Part shown: positions 24,901 to 34,162 of the stretch, in pieces
Numbering within the stretch: the stretch's first letter is position 1
How the letters are laid out: every line of letters begins with the position of its first letter
Source: DASXUX01 sp036504595
Lineage (GTDB): Bacteria > Planctomycetota > SZUA-567 > H5-PLA8
Reading direction: 5' to 3'
Assembly: GCA_036504595.1 (NCBI GenBank)
Contig: DASXUX010000083.1
Span: 1-64,000 of the forward strand
Length of the DNA stretch: 64,000 nucleotides
Translations under genes and position numbers: made by a program
The notes under the pieces: model-generated
What the model saw: the letters and a program-made list of their open reading frames with translations, nothing else
Told to the model about the DNA's origin: nothing
Databases searched by the model: none

Positions 24901-25709
24901 TCTCCCGGTTTTCCCGCGCTCTTGGCATCCGCCGACTCGGGCGGAAGGTATTCCTGCGCGCCGGTGACTGCGTCAGTGCTGCTCTGCCCTTGCTTGATAT
25001 GATCTCCCAGCGCGAGTCCCAAATCGGCCAGCTTGGCTGCGCCGAAATCGAGTTGGTCCGAGTCATGCAGCAGCGGGATCAGAATGTTGGCGGGCTTGAT
25101 ATCCCTGTGAAGCACGTTCTGCTGATGTGCCGCCGCAAGACCGTGACTTGCCGCAATGCAAATGTCCAGAGCGACTGTCTCCGACAGGCCCCGCTCGTTC
25201 TTGGCCTTCAGTTCCTCCAAGACCGCGCCCGCCGACTTGCCGGAGACGAATTCCATGACCAGATAGCAAATCCCGTTCTCCGTATTCACATCGGTAACGT
25301 CCACCAGATTGGAGGATTGTACGCACGCGGCGCGCTGCGCCTCACGAACGAAGCGTTGGATCGTCTCTGGCTCTTGTTCAGCCAGGTGGAACGGCAGGAC
25401 TTTGATCGCCACTTCGGCTTTCAGGCGCGGGTGAATGCCATAGTACACAGCGCCCGTGGTGCCTTGGCCGATTTTGGCGAGCAGGGCGATGCCTCCAAGG
25501 GCGGGTGCTGGGCGGCCCTCAGCCAAGATGCGTGGGGCGTTGGCGAGGAGCGGATCGGCGGAGAGATCCTGGGACAGCACCGAGACCATGCGCTGGCGGC
25601 GGGAGCCGCGGGCAACGGGAAGCGGCTTCATCGGCGGCACGAGCATGCGCGAACGCAGCAACGTGCTGGCCACGCTGGGTGTTTCATCCGGCGATGCCTC
25701 GTCAGTCAC
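21924..25709 (-). CDS. Receptor-like Ser/Thr kinase with jelly-roll ectodomain and broken FGE domain
   Basis: A 1261-residue membrane kinase. The kinase domain (about 72-335) has GQGTTGAVYY, AIKVL, HRDIKPANIL and DLG in place of DFG; the usual APE is PPE. A membrane segment (about 372-395) follows. The outer part has two similar jelly-roll domains beginning RWKNAIDLMPLIDV and RWKNAIDLLALLDL, with a DUF1349-like domain between. The final FGE domain starts normally (MMLVPAGEFMMG) but ends after GFPQED; the last 56 residues (from IRQRGGEVPPLD) do not match FGE domains. The gene seems truncated near 22095 and given a new 3' end, close to the island 1 border. It follows the next kinase gene by 40 bases. 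Confidence 0.85.
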   Translation of the reverse strand: MTDEASPDETPSVASTLLRSRMLVPPMKPLPVARGSRRQRMVSVLSQDLSADPLLANAPRILAEGRPAPALGGIALLAKIGQGTTGAVYYGIHPRLKAEVAIKVLPFHLAEQEPETIQRFVREAQRAACVQSSNLVDVTDVNTENGICYLVMEFVSGKSAGAVLEELKAKNERGLSETVALDICIAASHGLAAAHQQNVLHRDIKPANILIPLLHDSDQLDFGAAKLADLGLALGDHIKQGQSSTDAVTGAQEYLPPESADAKSAGKPGDVLCLGATLHALLTGKPPEADAAVRSLPPEISQVTSALLERCLQKDPAARPADAHALLNALQACRHALGKPARTSASAAAAKRSRSKSSAPRQNVALRRPRTGVYLAAAAGMAGVLLLVLGLLAHLRETGDRAGAPNPSMPDVVNGQNDKKESMPVESSPTPPSSTSNAASAAVADPVRWKNAIDLMPLIDVQKDAVTGQWSVDHGELKLDKTEVFAARLQLPYRPGEEYDFRVEFTVRNGKPDVNQSVIGGGRAFVWKMGGHGGSELFGFASVAGADLSNERNPTAKRLSPLQLGQRHSSVVQVRKDGVWGYFDGQFVAQYKTDYTDMELPGWNFGQPDTKLLGLTAFQCSVLFHRIQILEVSGRGEAALRPVAPTGEKVVKIEGTWEDAEIGTSAAGKAVFETGRVTIKSGARNAASSSSAWHFLSQRLSGDVSIIARLASLDEDNPNSLAWAGLAFRESLDLSSSLFGIGCLSNKSVRIAWRIDGHTDFNYNATPWKTPCWLKIVRRGDLFTAFVSKDSQNWQQMGAGYFVSMSKDVFVGLTTTSGMNGESTSAAFDNVTVEQLDTLPQAGAVNDPERWKNAIDLLALLDLQKDVVEGQWSSTTEGPKMERGEGAVEFPYTPPGEYDLRVEFTRTSGTEGLYLLPFHSGNRFFAGVGHYKNTVVGLAGINNKGAKDNRTTVLREKWLTTGRRYSCVLEVRTSRVTLYLDGAKTTEWIPQYGTLRSDSRHVRSNRALGIGGAHFGTSILFHSAKLLEVAERGTFTRPDDPAAKEAEKKRSAATGQPRTQPVADAVQPAAANLNPATKVWRLHDGKEPIADYAKRVGLPLTETLDLGGGAKMEMMLVPAGEFMMGADYEGGSEEKPAHKVNITKPFYLAKYETTVAQFKAFADATQYVTEAERSGGSAKTRAVDGKSVGGKGVIWRTPGFPQEDIRQRGGEVPPLDLPILSDSADEHQSQLLDWTFQRGDDLQRRYYQLMTPATEPRANLR

Positions 25710-25749
25710 AACGAACCTCCGACCCGGAATAGTGATGCGTCTGCCCTGC

Positions 25750-28700
25750 TCATCGGCCAGGGGCTACTGGATGGCTTGCATCCACATTCGCCGCGCCAGC
25801 ACCCGCGCCGGCCGGCGCGTCCAGCACTACCCGAAACCCAAGATCCGTGTCCCGAGTCCCAGGCACGCTATTAACACGGCGCGCCGCTCGGCAAAGGTCT
25901 CCGCCCCACCACACAAAACTTCCGCCGCGCTTCACGCGGTCTCCTGTCGGCCCGGGCCCGAGGGGATCACTCGCTGGCGATTGCTGATAGTATTTGTCGT
26001 CGAAGAAATCCTGGACCCATTCCCAGACGTTCCCGCGCATGTCGTACAGGCCCCAGGCATTGGGCTTCTTCTGTCCACAAGCATTCGTATGCTTGCCTGA
26101 ATTCTGGCCAAACCAGGCTTCCTCTTTCAGATCGCTCTCTGTGTCTCCAAAATTAAAGCGCGTCGTAGTGCCCGCTCGGCAAGCGTATTCCCACTCCGCT
26201 TCTGTCGGAAGACGCACCCGCACCCTTTCTCGGGGTGATGTTTTGGAGGAAGAGACTGAACTGAGCGCGCGCGCGCTGGCCCATTTACAGAACTCCTGCG
26301 CGTCATTCCAGCTTATGAAGCACGCCGGATAACCGTCATTCTGGAAGAAGGGAGGCGCTTTCCAACTGACTCCCTCCGCATCCTGCCACTTGTCGCCCTC
26401 CCGAATTTTTCCGCCACCTGCTTTCTCCGCTTCGGTCACGTATTGGGTCGCGTCTGCAAACGCCTTGAACTGCCCTAAAGTGGTTTCGTACTTCGCCATG
26501 TAGAACGGCTTGCTGATCTTGACCTTGTGAATGGGCTTCTCACAGCCTTCACCATCGTCGGACCCCATCATGAACTCGCCCGCCGGAACGAGCATCATCT
26601 CTATCGTCACCCCACCACCCAGATCCAGCGTCTCTGTCGCGGGCAGGCCCGCACGCTTCGCATACTCGGCGACAGGCCTCTTGCCGTCGTGCAGAGGCCA
26701 GCCCTTCGCTTCAGGTTTCAAGTCTTGGGCATCTGGTTCAAGGGCGGGAGCGGCGCCGTCCGGTACTTCCATCGCACACCTGAAGCCGATGGTCGCGTCC
26801 ACGCCGCCAGGAGCGAGAGCGAAGCGGCGGGCCGAACGGCAACCGTAAGGGCCATTGCACCAGCCACCGCCGCGCAGCGCACGGTCTCCTCCGCTCGCCG
26901 GTCCTTTCGGATCAAGGGGCGGCGAATCCACGTAATACTTGTCGTTGAAGTAGTCCTGGGCCCACTCTCGCACGTTGCCTCGCATGTCATACAAGCCCCA
27001 GGCATTGGGCTTCTTCTGGCCACATGTATTCGTGTGCATCTCGGAGTTTTTATTGAACCAGCCTTCCTGTTCCAGATCGCTATCTTGATCCCCGGTGTTG
27101 AACTTCGTCGTCGTTCCCGCCCGGCAGGCATATTCCCATTGTGCTTCGCTGGGCAGACAGATATTCCGGCCCGTCTTCTCCGCCGCCCACTTGCAGAACT
27201 CCCGCGCGTCGTTCCACGAGATAATGCACGCCGGGTAGTTGTCCTCCTGGGAAAACCCGGGGGTCTTCCAGTTGGCTTCTTTCACGAACTGGCCATTGCC
27301 GTCCTTCCACGTCCAGGCTTGTCCCCCCTTCTCGGCTTCAGTAACGTGCTGTATCGCGTGCGCGAACGCCCTGAATTGCGCGAACGTCGTTTCGTACTTG
27401 GCCATGTAAAACGGCTTGCTGATCTTGACCCTGTGGACGGGTTGCTCATTGCCTTCGCCGTCATTGGAACCCATCATGAACTCACCCGCGGGCACCAGCA
27501 CCAGTTCGAGCTTTACTCCTCCGCCCAAGTCCAGCGTCTCGGTCGGCGGCAAGCCCACGCGCTTGGCATACTCGGCGACAGGCTCCTTGCCGTCGTGCAG
27601 CGGCCACGGAACAGTCTCGGGTTTCAGATTTCTGGTTTCTGGTTGGGCCGGCGTAGCGGGCGGCGCAACTGCGGATGGTGGAGTGTTCAACGCAGCCTCC
27701 ACCACCACCCGGAATCCGTTATGAGCATGCCGGCCCCCAGGGTCGCTCGCGATGCGACGTGCCGAACGGCAAGCGGACGGACCATGATCCCAACAGCCGC
27801 CGCGAAGCGCGCGGGATCCACCCGTGGCCGGTCCCTGCGGATCAACCGTGGGCGAATCCGCGTAGTATCTGTCATTCCAGTTGTCTTGGCACCATTGCCA
27901 CACGTTGCCCGCCATGTCGAACGCGCCGCACCAACTGGCATTCTTGAACGCGCCGACCGGTGACGTGAACGTGTAACCGTCGTCCTCCTTGATCTCGCCC
28001 CCCCACCGCATGCTGAATCCCGCCCGCCGCAAGGAGGCATCTGCAACGTTGGCCAGGACGCCATCCCACTTGTCACCCCACGGGTACTTCAAACCTTGCG
28101 GGCCGCGCGCCGCGTATTCCCACTCGGCTTCAGTGGGTAAACGGACGGTGTGCCTGACCAACTTCGTGGCCCATTTGCAGAAGTCCTGTGCATCGTTCCA
28201 CGTCACGACCACGGCGGGATGGCAGCCTTCTTGCGTAAAGCCTGGGTTGCGCCAGTTGACACCGGACACTTCCTGCCACTGGCCGTCCTTCAGCGACCAG
28301 CCTTTGTTCTGTTTCTCAGCCTCCGTCTTGTACCTAGTGGCCTCGGCGAACGCCCGGAACTCCGCGACCGTTATGTCGTACTTCCCGATGTAGTACGACT
28401 TGCTGATCTTTACCTTGTGAACGGGCTTCTCGGTTCCGTCGCCATCGGTAGAACCCATCATGAACTCACCCGCGGGCACCAGCACCAGTTCGAGCTTTAC
28501 TCCTCCGCCCAAGTCCAGCGTCTCGGTCGGCGGCAGCCCCACGCGCTTGGCATACTCGGCGATAGGCTCTTTTCCATCGTGCAGCGGCCAGACGCCCGGT
28601 TGGATTGAGACGCTGGCAGGGGCGCTATCCGCCGCCGGCGCTATTGGGTTCTTAGGGGCGTCGCTGCCCTTCTTGCCGCTCAACACAAACGCAGCGATAA

Positions 28701-29955
28701 CTGCAACCGCTCCGAACGCCAAAAGCCCCACGACCAGCGCCAGCGGCTTGCGTTTGGGTGCGGAGCTCACGGGCGCCATGCGCTCCGCCTTCTCTCGGAT
28801 TGCCGCGGCTGACTGAATGCGTGCCCCGGGCTCCGGGGACGGGAACATCAGCGTCGTCTCAGAATTGTGCGCTGCCCCGGTCGCAGCGCTATCCACACCC
28901 AGACGGCAGACCTTCAGCTCCTCCAAAAACTCGGCCCCGTCGACGCAACGCTGAGCAGGCTCTTTTGACAAACAACGCTCGATCAGTGCCGCCGTGGCGG
29001 ATGTCACATCGGGGCGAACCGTCGTAATGGGCTTACGTTTGTCTTGGACCGTGTTGAGGATAGTTTCGGTAACCGAATTGCCGCGAAACGGCGGGTGGCC
29101 GCTCAGGAGTGCGTACAAGGTTGCGGCCATGCTGAACACGTCCGCCGGCGTGCCGGCGGCGCTCGCGTTCTGCGCTTGTTCCAGGGACATGTAGCCCGGC
29201 GTGCCCATGCAAGCGTGGGTGTCAGTCAGCGACTGTTCTCCCTCTTCGCTGCGCGCCAAGCCCAGATCAGCGAGCTTGGCTGCGGTAAAGTCCAGGGTGC
29301 CTGCCGCTTTGCCGGCCGATTCTTCCGCGAACGGAATGAGAATGTTGTCCGGCTTGACGTCGCGGTGGATGATGTTGGCTTGGTGCGCCGCGCTCAGTCC
29401 ACTGGTACCAGCGATACAGATGTCTAGCGCCTCGGCCTCCGGCAGGCCGAGCGAACCTGCTGCTTTGGCCGCTTTCAGGTGCGCCCCGGCGCTCTTGCCG
29501 CGCACAAACTTCATGACCAGATAATAGATTCCGGAGTCCTGGTTGACGTCGATCACGCCGACGAGGTTCGGCGACTTAATGCGCGCTGCCGTTTGGGCTT
29601 CGCGAAAGAAGCGCTGAATCATAGCCGGCGACCGATCCGCCAGGTGAAAGGGAAGGATCTTGACGGCCACTTCCAGCGCCAGCCGCGGATGCACACCGTA
29701 ATACACGGCGCCCATGCCGCCTTGGCCCAGTTTGGCGAGCAGCGGTATACCGCCGATCGAGGGCACGAGCACCCCTTTGAAATGCATGGGTGTGGCGCTC
29801 GCGATCAACCGGTCGCCGGAAAGGTCCGTAGGCTGCACTGCGCTGAGATCCACGCTGAGCGTGCTGGAGTCCCCGGCGCTCGGCGGAATCCCTTTGGGGC
29901 CCAGAACCGTTGGCGGTATGTCGCCCTCGTCTGCTGTCTCCAGGTTCGCTCCCAT
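25750..29955 (-). CDS. Ser/Thr kinase with three extracytoplasmic FGE-sulfatase domains
   Basis: A 1401-residue membrane kinase. Kinase motifs are GQGGMGAVYYG (about 78-88), AVKIL, HRDVKPDNIL, DLG and GTPGYMSLEQA. A membrane segment (LALVVGLLAFGAVAVIAAFV) separates it from three consecutive FGE (sulfatase-modifying factor-like) domains, each with a VPAGEFMMGS start, RLPTEAEWEYA-type core and GGSF or GGCW end. In planctomycetes such fusions are thought to sense external ligands. The three domains are preceded by near-identical WPLHDGKEP units, evidence of internal duplication. It is the first gene of a two-kinase operon. Confidence 0.93.
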   Translation of the reverse strand: MGANLETADEGDIPPTVLGPKGIPPSAGDSSTLSVDLSAVQPTDLSGDRLIASATPMHFKGVLVPSIGGIPLLAKLGQGGMGAVYYGVHPRLALEVAVKILPFHLADRSPAMIQRFFREAQTAARIKSPNLVGVIDVNQDSGIYYLVMKFVRGKSAGAHLKAAKAAGSLGLPEAEALDICIAGTSGLSAAHQANIIHRDVKPDNILIPFAEESAGKAAGTLDFTAAKLADLGLARSEEGEQSLTDTHACMGTPGYMSLEQAQNASAAGTPADVFSMAATLYALLSGHPPFRGNSVTETILNTVQDKRKPITTVRPDVTSATAALIERCLSKEPAQRCVDGAEFLEELKVCRLGVDSAATGAAHNSETTLMFPSPEPGARIQSAAAIREKAERMAPVSSAPKRKPLALVVGLLAFGAVAVIAAFVLSGKKGSDAPKNPIAPAADSAPASVSIQPGVWPLHDGKEPIAEYAKRVGLPPTETLDLGGGVKLELVLVPAGEFMMGSTDGDGTEKPVHKVKISKSYYIGKYDITVAEFRAFAEATRYKTEAEKQNKGWSLKDGQWQEVSGVNWRNPGFTQEGCHPAVVVTWNDAQDFCKWATKLVRHTVRLPTEAEWEYAARGPQGLKYPWGDKWDGVLANVADASLRRAGFSMRWGGEIKEDDGYTFTSPVGAFKNASWCGAFDMAGNVWQWCQDNWNDRYYADSPTVDPQGPATGGSRALRGGCWDHGPSACRSARRIASDPGGRHAHNGFRVVVEAALNTPPSAVAPPATPAQPETRNLKPETVPWPLHDGKEPVAEYAKRVGLPPTETLDLGGGVKLELVLVPAGEFMMGSNDGEGNEQPVHRVKISKPFYMAKYETTFAQFRAFAHAIQHVTEAEKGGQAWTWKDGNGQFVKEANWKTPGFSQEDNYPACIISWNDAREFCKWAAEKTGRNICLPSEAQWEYACRAGTTTKFNTGDQDSDLEQEGWFNKNSEMHTNTCGQKKPNAWGLYDMRGNVREWAQDYFNDKYYVDSPPLDPKGPASGGDRALRGGGWCNGPYGCRSARRFALAPGGVDATIGFRCAMEVPDGAAPALEPDAQDLKPEAKGWPLHDGKRPVAEYAKRAGLPATETLDLGGGVTIEMMLVPAGEFMMGSDDGEGCEKPIHKVKISKPFYMAKYETTLGQFKAFADATQYVTEAEKAGGGKIREGDKWQDAEGVSWKAPPFFQNDGYPACFISWNDAQEFCKWASARALSSVSSSKTSPRERVRVRLPTEAEWEYACRAGTTTRFNFGDTESDLKEEAWFGQNSGKHTNACGQKKPNAWGLYDMRGNVWEWVQDFFDDKYYQQSPASDPLGPGPTGDRVKRGGSFVWWGGDLCRAARRVNSVPGTRDTDLGFRVVLDAPAGAGAGAANVDASHPVAPGR

Positions 29956-30118
29956 TTGCGACTCGGGTTTCGGAAGATTGGAATCATAGCGACAGATTCT
30001 GCGGCGGCAACGCTTTGCAGATCCATATTCTTAGCGACTTGGCCAAACCGCTGATGCGAGCCCTATCCGACTGACAGCGCAGCACCTACAAGGCGGGGAG
30101 TTTCCAATGAGCGTCGTC

Positions 30119-31084
30119 TCAGCGGGGAACTTTAGCTGGCAGAAATGACGCAACTAGACGCCCCATGAAGATCGACCAGTCAGGCCAATCCCAGAAGGCC
30201 GTCTTGTCCGCAGCCGCTTCGCCCAAGGGTGTAGCCAGGATCGCTGCAACGTTGCCCTTGCCGTACTTCCATGTGACGACCATGGGCTTTCCGTCCGCCG
30301 TCACCAGAACCGTCACGCCCTCCTTGAGCTTTTCGACTTTGTTGCTGACGAAAACCAGCGGCTTGGCTTCCCACTTCAGGCCGTCGGTGATGGCATTCTT
30401 CCCCGCGGGCTCTAACGGCGATCCTGTCGGGCTGCTGGGCGGAAGCTGCGCCGCCGGTTCGCGGCTGTAAATCTTGTCGAAGTCCGTCATTCCCGGTAGC
30501 AAGCCCTGTGTCCCGGCGGCCGGATGAAAAATCAGGTTGCGTTCCCATAGGCTGTTCGTCGTCGCCGAGACGACAGGCGACATTTCGTCGAACACCGTGC
30601 CAGACCAGCCGCCGCCGCTGTCAAACGTCCACCAGCCGCCGCAGATCAGCAGGCCGCCGCCGTCTTTGACGAATTGTTCCAGTGCCAGCCGCTGCAGCGG
30701 CTGCAGACCTTGGCCCACGGCTGCACCCAGCACGACATAAACATCTTCGTCGTACACTTCAGCGAAGTTGCGCGGAAACCCAAGGATCTGGTTCTTCACT
30801 TGGCCATAACCAGGCCGCTTTTCGAACGACCACGTGTACTCGAACTTATCTTTGAACTGGTTCTCCAGTGCAGCCGGCAACCGCCAGAATTTCGCGTGCA
30901 GGCTCTCCACCGCATGCACGCGCACCTTGGGGCCAGCTTTACAGACTACATCCGCTGGCTTGGTTGCTAGGGCTTTGTTGCTGGCCTCCCACTCGCGATC
31001 GGCGATGGTCGGCTTCTGCGGCTGGCCGGCCGATGCCATCCACGTTGCCAGAGCGAGAGCGAGGATCAGAATCCAATGTTTCAT
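30119..31084 (-). CDS. Secreted glutamine-amidotransferase-like protein
   Basis: A 321-residue protein with a signal peptide (MKHWILILALALATWMASA). The sequence DVYVVLGAAVGQGLQPLQR, then LEQFVKDGGGLLICGG, matches the putative glutamine amidotransferase/ThuA-like fold found in planctomycete secreted proteins; the catalytic Cys is not obvious at the usual nucleophile elbow. The C-terminus (VVTWKYGKGNVAAIL) completes the fold. Its start overlaps the stop of the upstream gene (TGATG), so the two are coupled. It is the last gene of an operon led by the kinase at 34163-37351. Confidence 0.75.
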   Translation of the reverse strand: MKHWILILALALATWMASAGQPQKPTIADREWEASNKALATKPADVVCKAGPKVRVHAVESLHAKFWRLPAALENQFKDKFEYTWSFEKRPGYGQVKNQILGFPRNFAEVYDEDVYVVLGAAVGQGLQPLQRLALEQFVKDGGGLLICGGWWTFDSGGGWSGTVFDEMSPVVSATTNSLWERNLIFHPAAGTQGLLPGMTDFDKIYSREPAAQLPPSSPTGSPLEPAGKNAITDGLKWEAKPLVFVSNKVEKLKEGVTVLVTADGKPMVVTWKYGKGNVAAILATPLGEAAADKTAFWDWPDWSIFMGRLVASFLPAKVPR

Positions 31085-32355
31085 CAGGGCTGGCCCTCCA
31101 CCGGCTTGATCTCAGCGCGCAAGGCATCCGCCGACGCGTTGTCGCCCTGTTGAGCGGCCAAGTACGCCAGCTCTCCGAATGCCAGATTGCGCCAGCCCGC
31201 GTCGGCAATGGCCTTTGCGGCAGTCTTTGCCTTCTCCTTCTTGCCGTTCCACCACAGCCCGCACGCCAGACGATGCCGCGCAGTGGCATCCCATGGCGTT
31301 CCGGCGAGTGTCTTCAGATTTGCGTCGGCGTTTGGCCGGCCCGCCCACGCGGCGGCGCCTGTTAGTTCCGCCAGCGCCGCCGGCCGCTCGCTGTCGCCAA
31401 ATGCCAAAGCCGTTTTCTCTGCCGTTTGCCAGAAGCCGTCAGACAAGGGAATGATCGGAAGTTCCGATGCGTCCTTCAGGATGTCGCGAAAGAGAATCAG
31501 GCCCTCCGCTGCGTCCGGAATGCCCTTCAACGCGGCCAGGGCGCTCAGCATGCCCTTCTCGTAGGCTTCCAGATGCTTGCCGTAACGCGAGTACCGCGCC
31601 GCAATGAAGATGCCTTCCGCGCGCTCTGCCGGTGTGGCGCGCTTGGCTGCAACTTGCAGAGCCAAGTCCAATTTGTCGATGTACGCCAGCGCGCGAATCG
31701 CTTTCTTCAACACCGGACCGTCTTTCGGCAAGTGATCGATCGCCAGCTTGATGTTGGCGGGATTGCTCGCAACTTCGGGTTTGTCGGCGAGCGTTTCAAA
31801 AACCATATCGAGCATGTCGTCTGTGGGTGGTTCCTTGTCGCAGACAGCGAAAGCCCGCGCGAAATCGCCGTACCAGGCCAGTGCGCGAGCCACGGAGTGG
31901 TGAACTTTTTGAGCGCTGAACCGTTTCGCAGTCTTGATGGCGCGATCCAAGAGCGCCGCCATCTGCGCGTTGCGCGGAACCTCGGGAGCGGCTGCCGCAC
32001 CCAGGTAGTGGCTGAGCATCGCCTCGACTTCGTTCCATTGCGCGCAGACTTCGATACCTTGCAGGACTTGATCCCAGTTCTCGTTGGACCATTGGAGCAA
32101 GGGCAAGACTTCCAGGAACTGCTTTGCCGCTGCCGTCTTCTCGTTTCCCGTCAGCTTCGGCAGGGCCTCCGCCGCCTGTTTGTAACGTGCTGCATCGTAC
32201 GCTTGCCGGAATTCCGCCATCGCAGACGGTCTGGCGTCGCCGGCCTTCTGCGCGGGTTTAGGCTGAGCGGCAGTCGATATGGCGGGCAGGCAAGCGGCAA
32301 CGAGCAACGCCGCTAACGTGAATTTTCCCATGCCCAGGATTTCTTGCTTCGGCAT
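31084..32355 (-). CDS. Secreted helical-repeat protein
   Basis: A 423-residue protein with an N-terminal signal sequence (FTLAALLVAACLPAIS). The rest is a series of helix pairs such as ARYKQAAEALPKL and HHSVARALAWYGDFARAF, consistent with TPR-like repeats. The first ATG (32355) has GGAGAGG upstream and is kept. The start is 13 bases after the stop of the glycosidase-like gene and the stop overlaps the next start, placing it within one operon. It is probably a scaffold or binding protein outside the cytoplasm. Confidence 0.75.
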   Translation of the reverse strand: MPKQEILGMGKFTLAALLVAACLPAISTAAQPKPAQKAGDARPSAMAEFRQAYDAARYKQAAEALPKLTGNEKTAAAKQFLEVLPLLQWSNENWDQVLQGIEVCAQWNEVEAMLSHYLGAAAAPEVPRNAQMAALLDRAIKTAKRFSAQKVHHSVARALAWYGDFARAFAVCDKEPPTDDMLDMVFETLADKPEVASNPANIKLAIDHLPKDGPVLKKAIRALAYIDKLDLALQVAAKRATPAERAEGIFIAARYSRYGKHLEAYEKGMLSALAALKGIPDAAEGLILFRDILKDASELPIIPLSDGFWQTAEKTALAFGDSERPAALAELTGAAAWAGRPNADANLKTLAGTPWDATARHRLACGLWWNGKKEKAKTAAKAIADAGWRNLAFGELAYLAAQQGDNASADALRAEIKPVEGQP

Positions 32356-32367
32356 TTCGCCTCTCCG

Positions 32368-34140
32368 TTACTCCGCCGTCTTGCAGTCGACGACCAGCAC
32401 GCTCCATATCGCCAGCGACGGCACCGCCACATCCACAGCGCCGCCACTGACGGGCACTGGCTTGGTCTGAAGTGTTCCTGCGTCGATCACGGTGCCGCTC
32501 GTCGCCTGCCAGCCTTGCGGCAGTGAAAGTTTCACCTTCACGTTGGCGATCGGGTCCGGAAAGGCCGCCCTCGGCTCCGCGCCCATCTTGGGTCCGGCGG
32601 GTGGGTTGAACAGATGCACGACCGCGCGTCCGCGTCCGGGCGCCAATTGATAACGATAGGCGAATTCGGCGCCCCACAGCGGCCTGGCAGCCGTGATCTG
32701 CACTTGGTCGGCCGGAATGTCGATGGGATTGTCGTTCCAGATCAGCGTCGAGAAGCGCGTGGCGAAGCGGCCGAACTGCAGCGGCGCGTTGCCGTCGTAG
32801 TTGGTGTGGTGCAGACGCAAAGCAAACACCAGAGCATTGCGGTACGATGAGTCGGTGGGCGGCAAGCCGGAGTTGAACATGATGAAGACTTTTCCGCCCA
32901 ACGATTCGGTCATCGCGCGGTCGGTCTTGAGACGTTGGATGTAATCGGCCCACGGCAGGCCAGTCTTGGGACGGCTCGACCCGTAGATCTGCCCGACCTC
33001 CTCGTCCATCATCTGTGCGCCGGAGGCCGCAGCTATCGGCCAGTCTGGCCACGGCGGCTTATTGCCATTCTTCTGCCACTCGGCGATCATCCAACTGGCG
33101 ATCCAGTTGTAGCCAAAACCATAATACGGCAGCGCAACGCGCAGTTGCTTGATCGTCTGCTCCATATTGCGCGCCGTGACTTTGGGACTGGCCTCGCCGG
33201 CCCAGTTGACGGCCAGATGGTCGTCGTAACGGACGCCGTCAAAGTGGTACTCCTGCGACGCCTGCCGCAACTGCTGGATATGCCAGTCGGCAATGTCCGC
33301 GCGCCCGAAATCGCACATGGCCCGGGGCCAGGTGTTGCGCCCTTCGAACAGCGGCGTCTTCACGACGAACAACTTCAGGTCAAGCAAGTTCCACTGACCA
33401 TGATACGGATGCACACCCCACAACGGTTTTCGCCGGAAGAACTCGAACGCCGCCGGGCCGCCCAGTTGGCCCTTCGCATAAATCGACGTGGTCGCGCCAA
33501 CGGAATGATAGTAGTCAACCATCGTGTGCAGGCTCAAGCGGCTGCCGGGGTAGCCAGTCTGCCCCGCGAACCAGTATTCGGTCTGCGGCACCAGCGTGCT
33601 GAAGTCGTCCGGCGCCCACGCGAAAAACTCCACGTGATTGCACAGGCTTGTCCGCCGCGCGGACATCGCCCTTTCACGCTCGGCTTCAGTGATCTTCGGC
33701 GATTCGGAGATGTGCAAGTGGCCACCGGGGACGCTGCCCTGCAACGTTACTTGCCAGAAATTGTGATGCACGCCAAAAAAACCGCTGGCCGGCGCCACGC
33801 CCGTCCCTTCGGCGCGGACTTCATAGCCGAACAGTTCCGGCCCTGCCGGAAGAACCAGCGTGGTCTTCGCGCTTCCGCTGGCAGGAACCTTCAGCGCCGG
33901 TTCGCCCAGCACGCGTGAGGAGTTCACATCCCACAGCAGCGTCACCTTCAGCTTCAGATTCGCGTCCGCTCTGGTGCTGTTCTGAGCCGTGATCGTGGCG
34001 AATTGTGTTTCGCCGGGACGCAGATAAATCTTGTCGCATTGCACGGTCAGCGTGATGGCGGGCTCCGCGCCCACGCACGCGGACACGAGGAACAGCGTGG
34101 GCATCAGAACCGACCATCCCGGCCTAAGTCTGTCGCGCAT
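32368..34140 (-). CDS. Secreted TIM-barrel glycosidase-like protein
   Basis: A 590-residue exported protein (signal peptide WSVLMPTLFLVSACVGA). A beta-sandwich N-terminal domain (about 25-125) is followed by a TIM barrel carrying FDGVRYDDH, where the aspartates occupy the place of a glycoside hydrolase nucleophile, and a C-terminal beta domain. The layout recalls dextranase-like GH66 and related putative glycosidases; the exact family is not certain. The true start is 34140, where GGAG lies six bases upstream; the frame is open further but overlaps the kinase gene. It lies 22 bases after the kinase stop, suggesting kinase and hydrolase are expressed together. Confidence 0.75.
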   Translation of the reverse strand: MRDRLRPGWSVLMPTLFLVSACVGAEPAITLTVQCDKIYLRPGETQFATITAQNSTRADANLKLKVTLLWDVNSSRVLGEPALKVPASGSAKTTLVLPAGPELFGYEVRAEGTGVAPASGFFGVHHNFWQVTLQGSVPGGHLHISESPKITEAERERAMSARRTSLCNHVEFFAWAPDDFSTLVPQTEYWFAGQTGYPGSRLSLHTMVDYYHSVGATTSIYAKGQLGGPAAFEFFRRKPLWGVHPYHGQWNLLDLKLFVVKTPLFEGRNTWPRAMCDFGRADIADWHIQQLRQASQEYHFDGVRYDDHLAVNWAGEASPKVTARNMEQTIKQLRVALPYYGFGYNWIASWMIAEWQKNGNKPPWPDWPIAAASGAQMMDEEVGQIYGSSRPKTGLPWADYIQRLKTDRAMTESLGGKVFIMFNSGLPPTDSSYRNALVFALRLHHTNYDGNAPLQFGRFATRFSTLIWNDNPIDIPADQVQITAARPLWGAEFAYRYQLAPGRGRAVVHLFNPPAGPKMGAEPRAAFPDPIANVKVKLSLPQGWQATSGTVIDAGTLQTKPVPVSGGAVDVAVPSLAIWSVLVVDCKTAE

Positions 34141-34162
34141 GCTGTTCTCCGAAGGCGGAATC

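Noticed and set aside
26527..27963. 478-codon plus-strand open frame
   Set aside because: Antisense to the triple-FGE kinase, whose domains and motifs are unmistakable. The frame has no ribosome site and an arginine/leucine-rich shadow composition.
32258..33052. 264-codon minus-strand frame within the glycosidase-like gene
   Set aside because: Overlaps the glycosidase-like and TPR genes in another phase; no signal peptide or domain.
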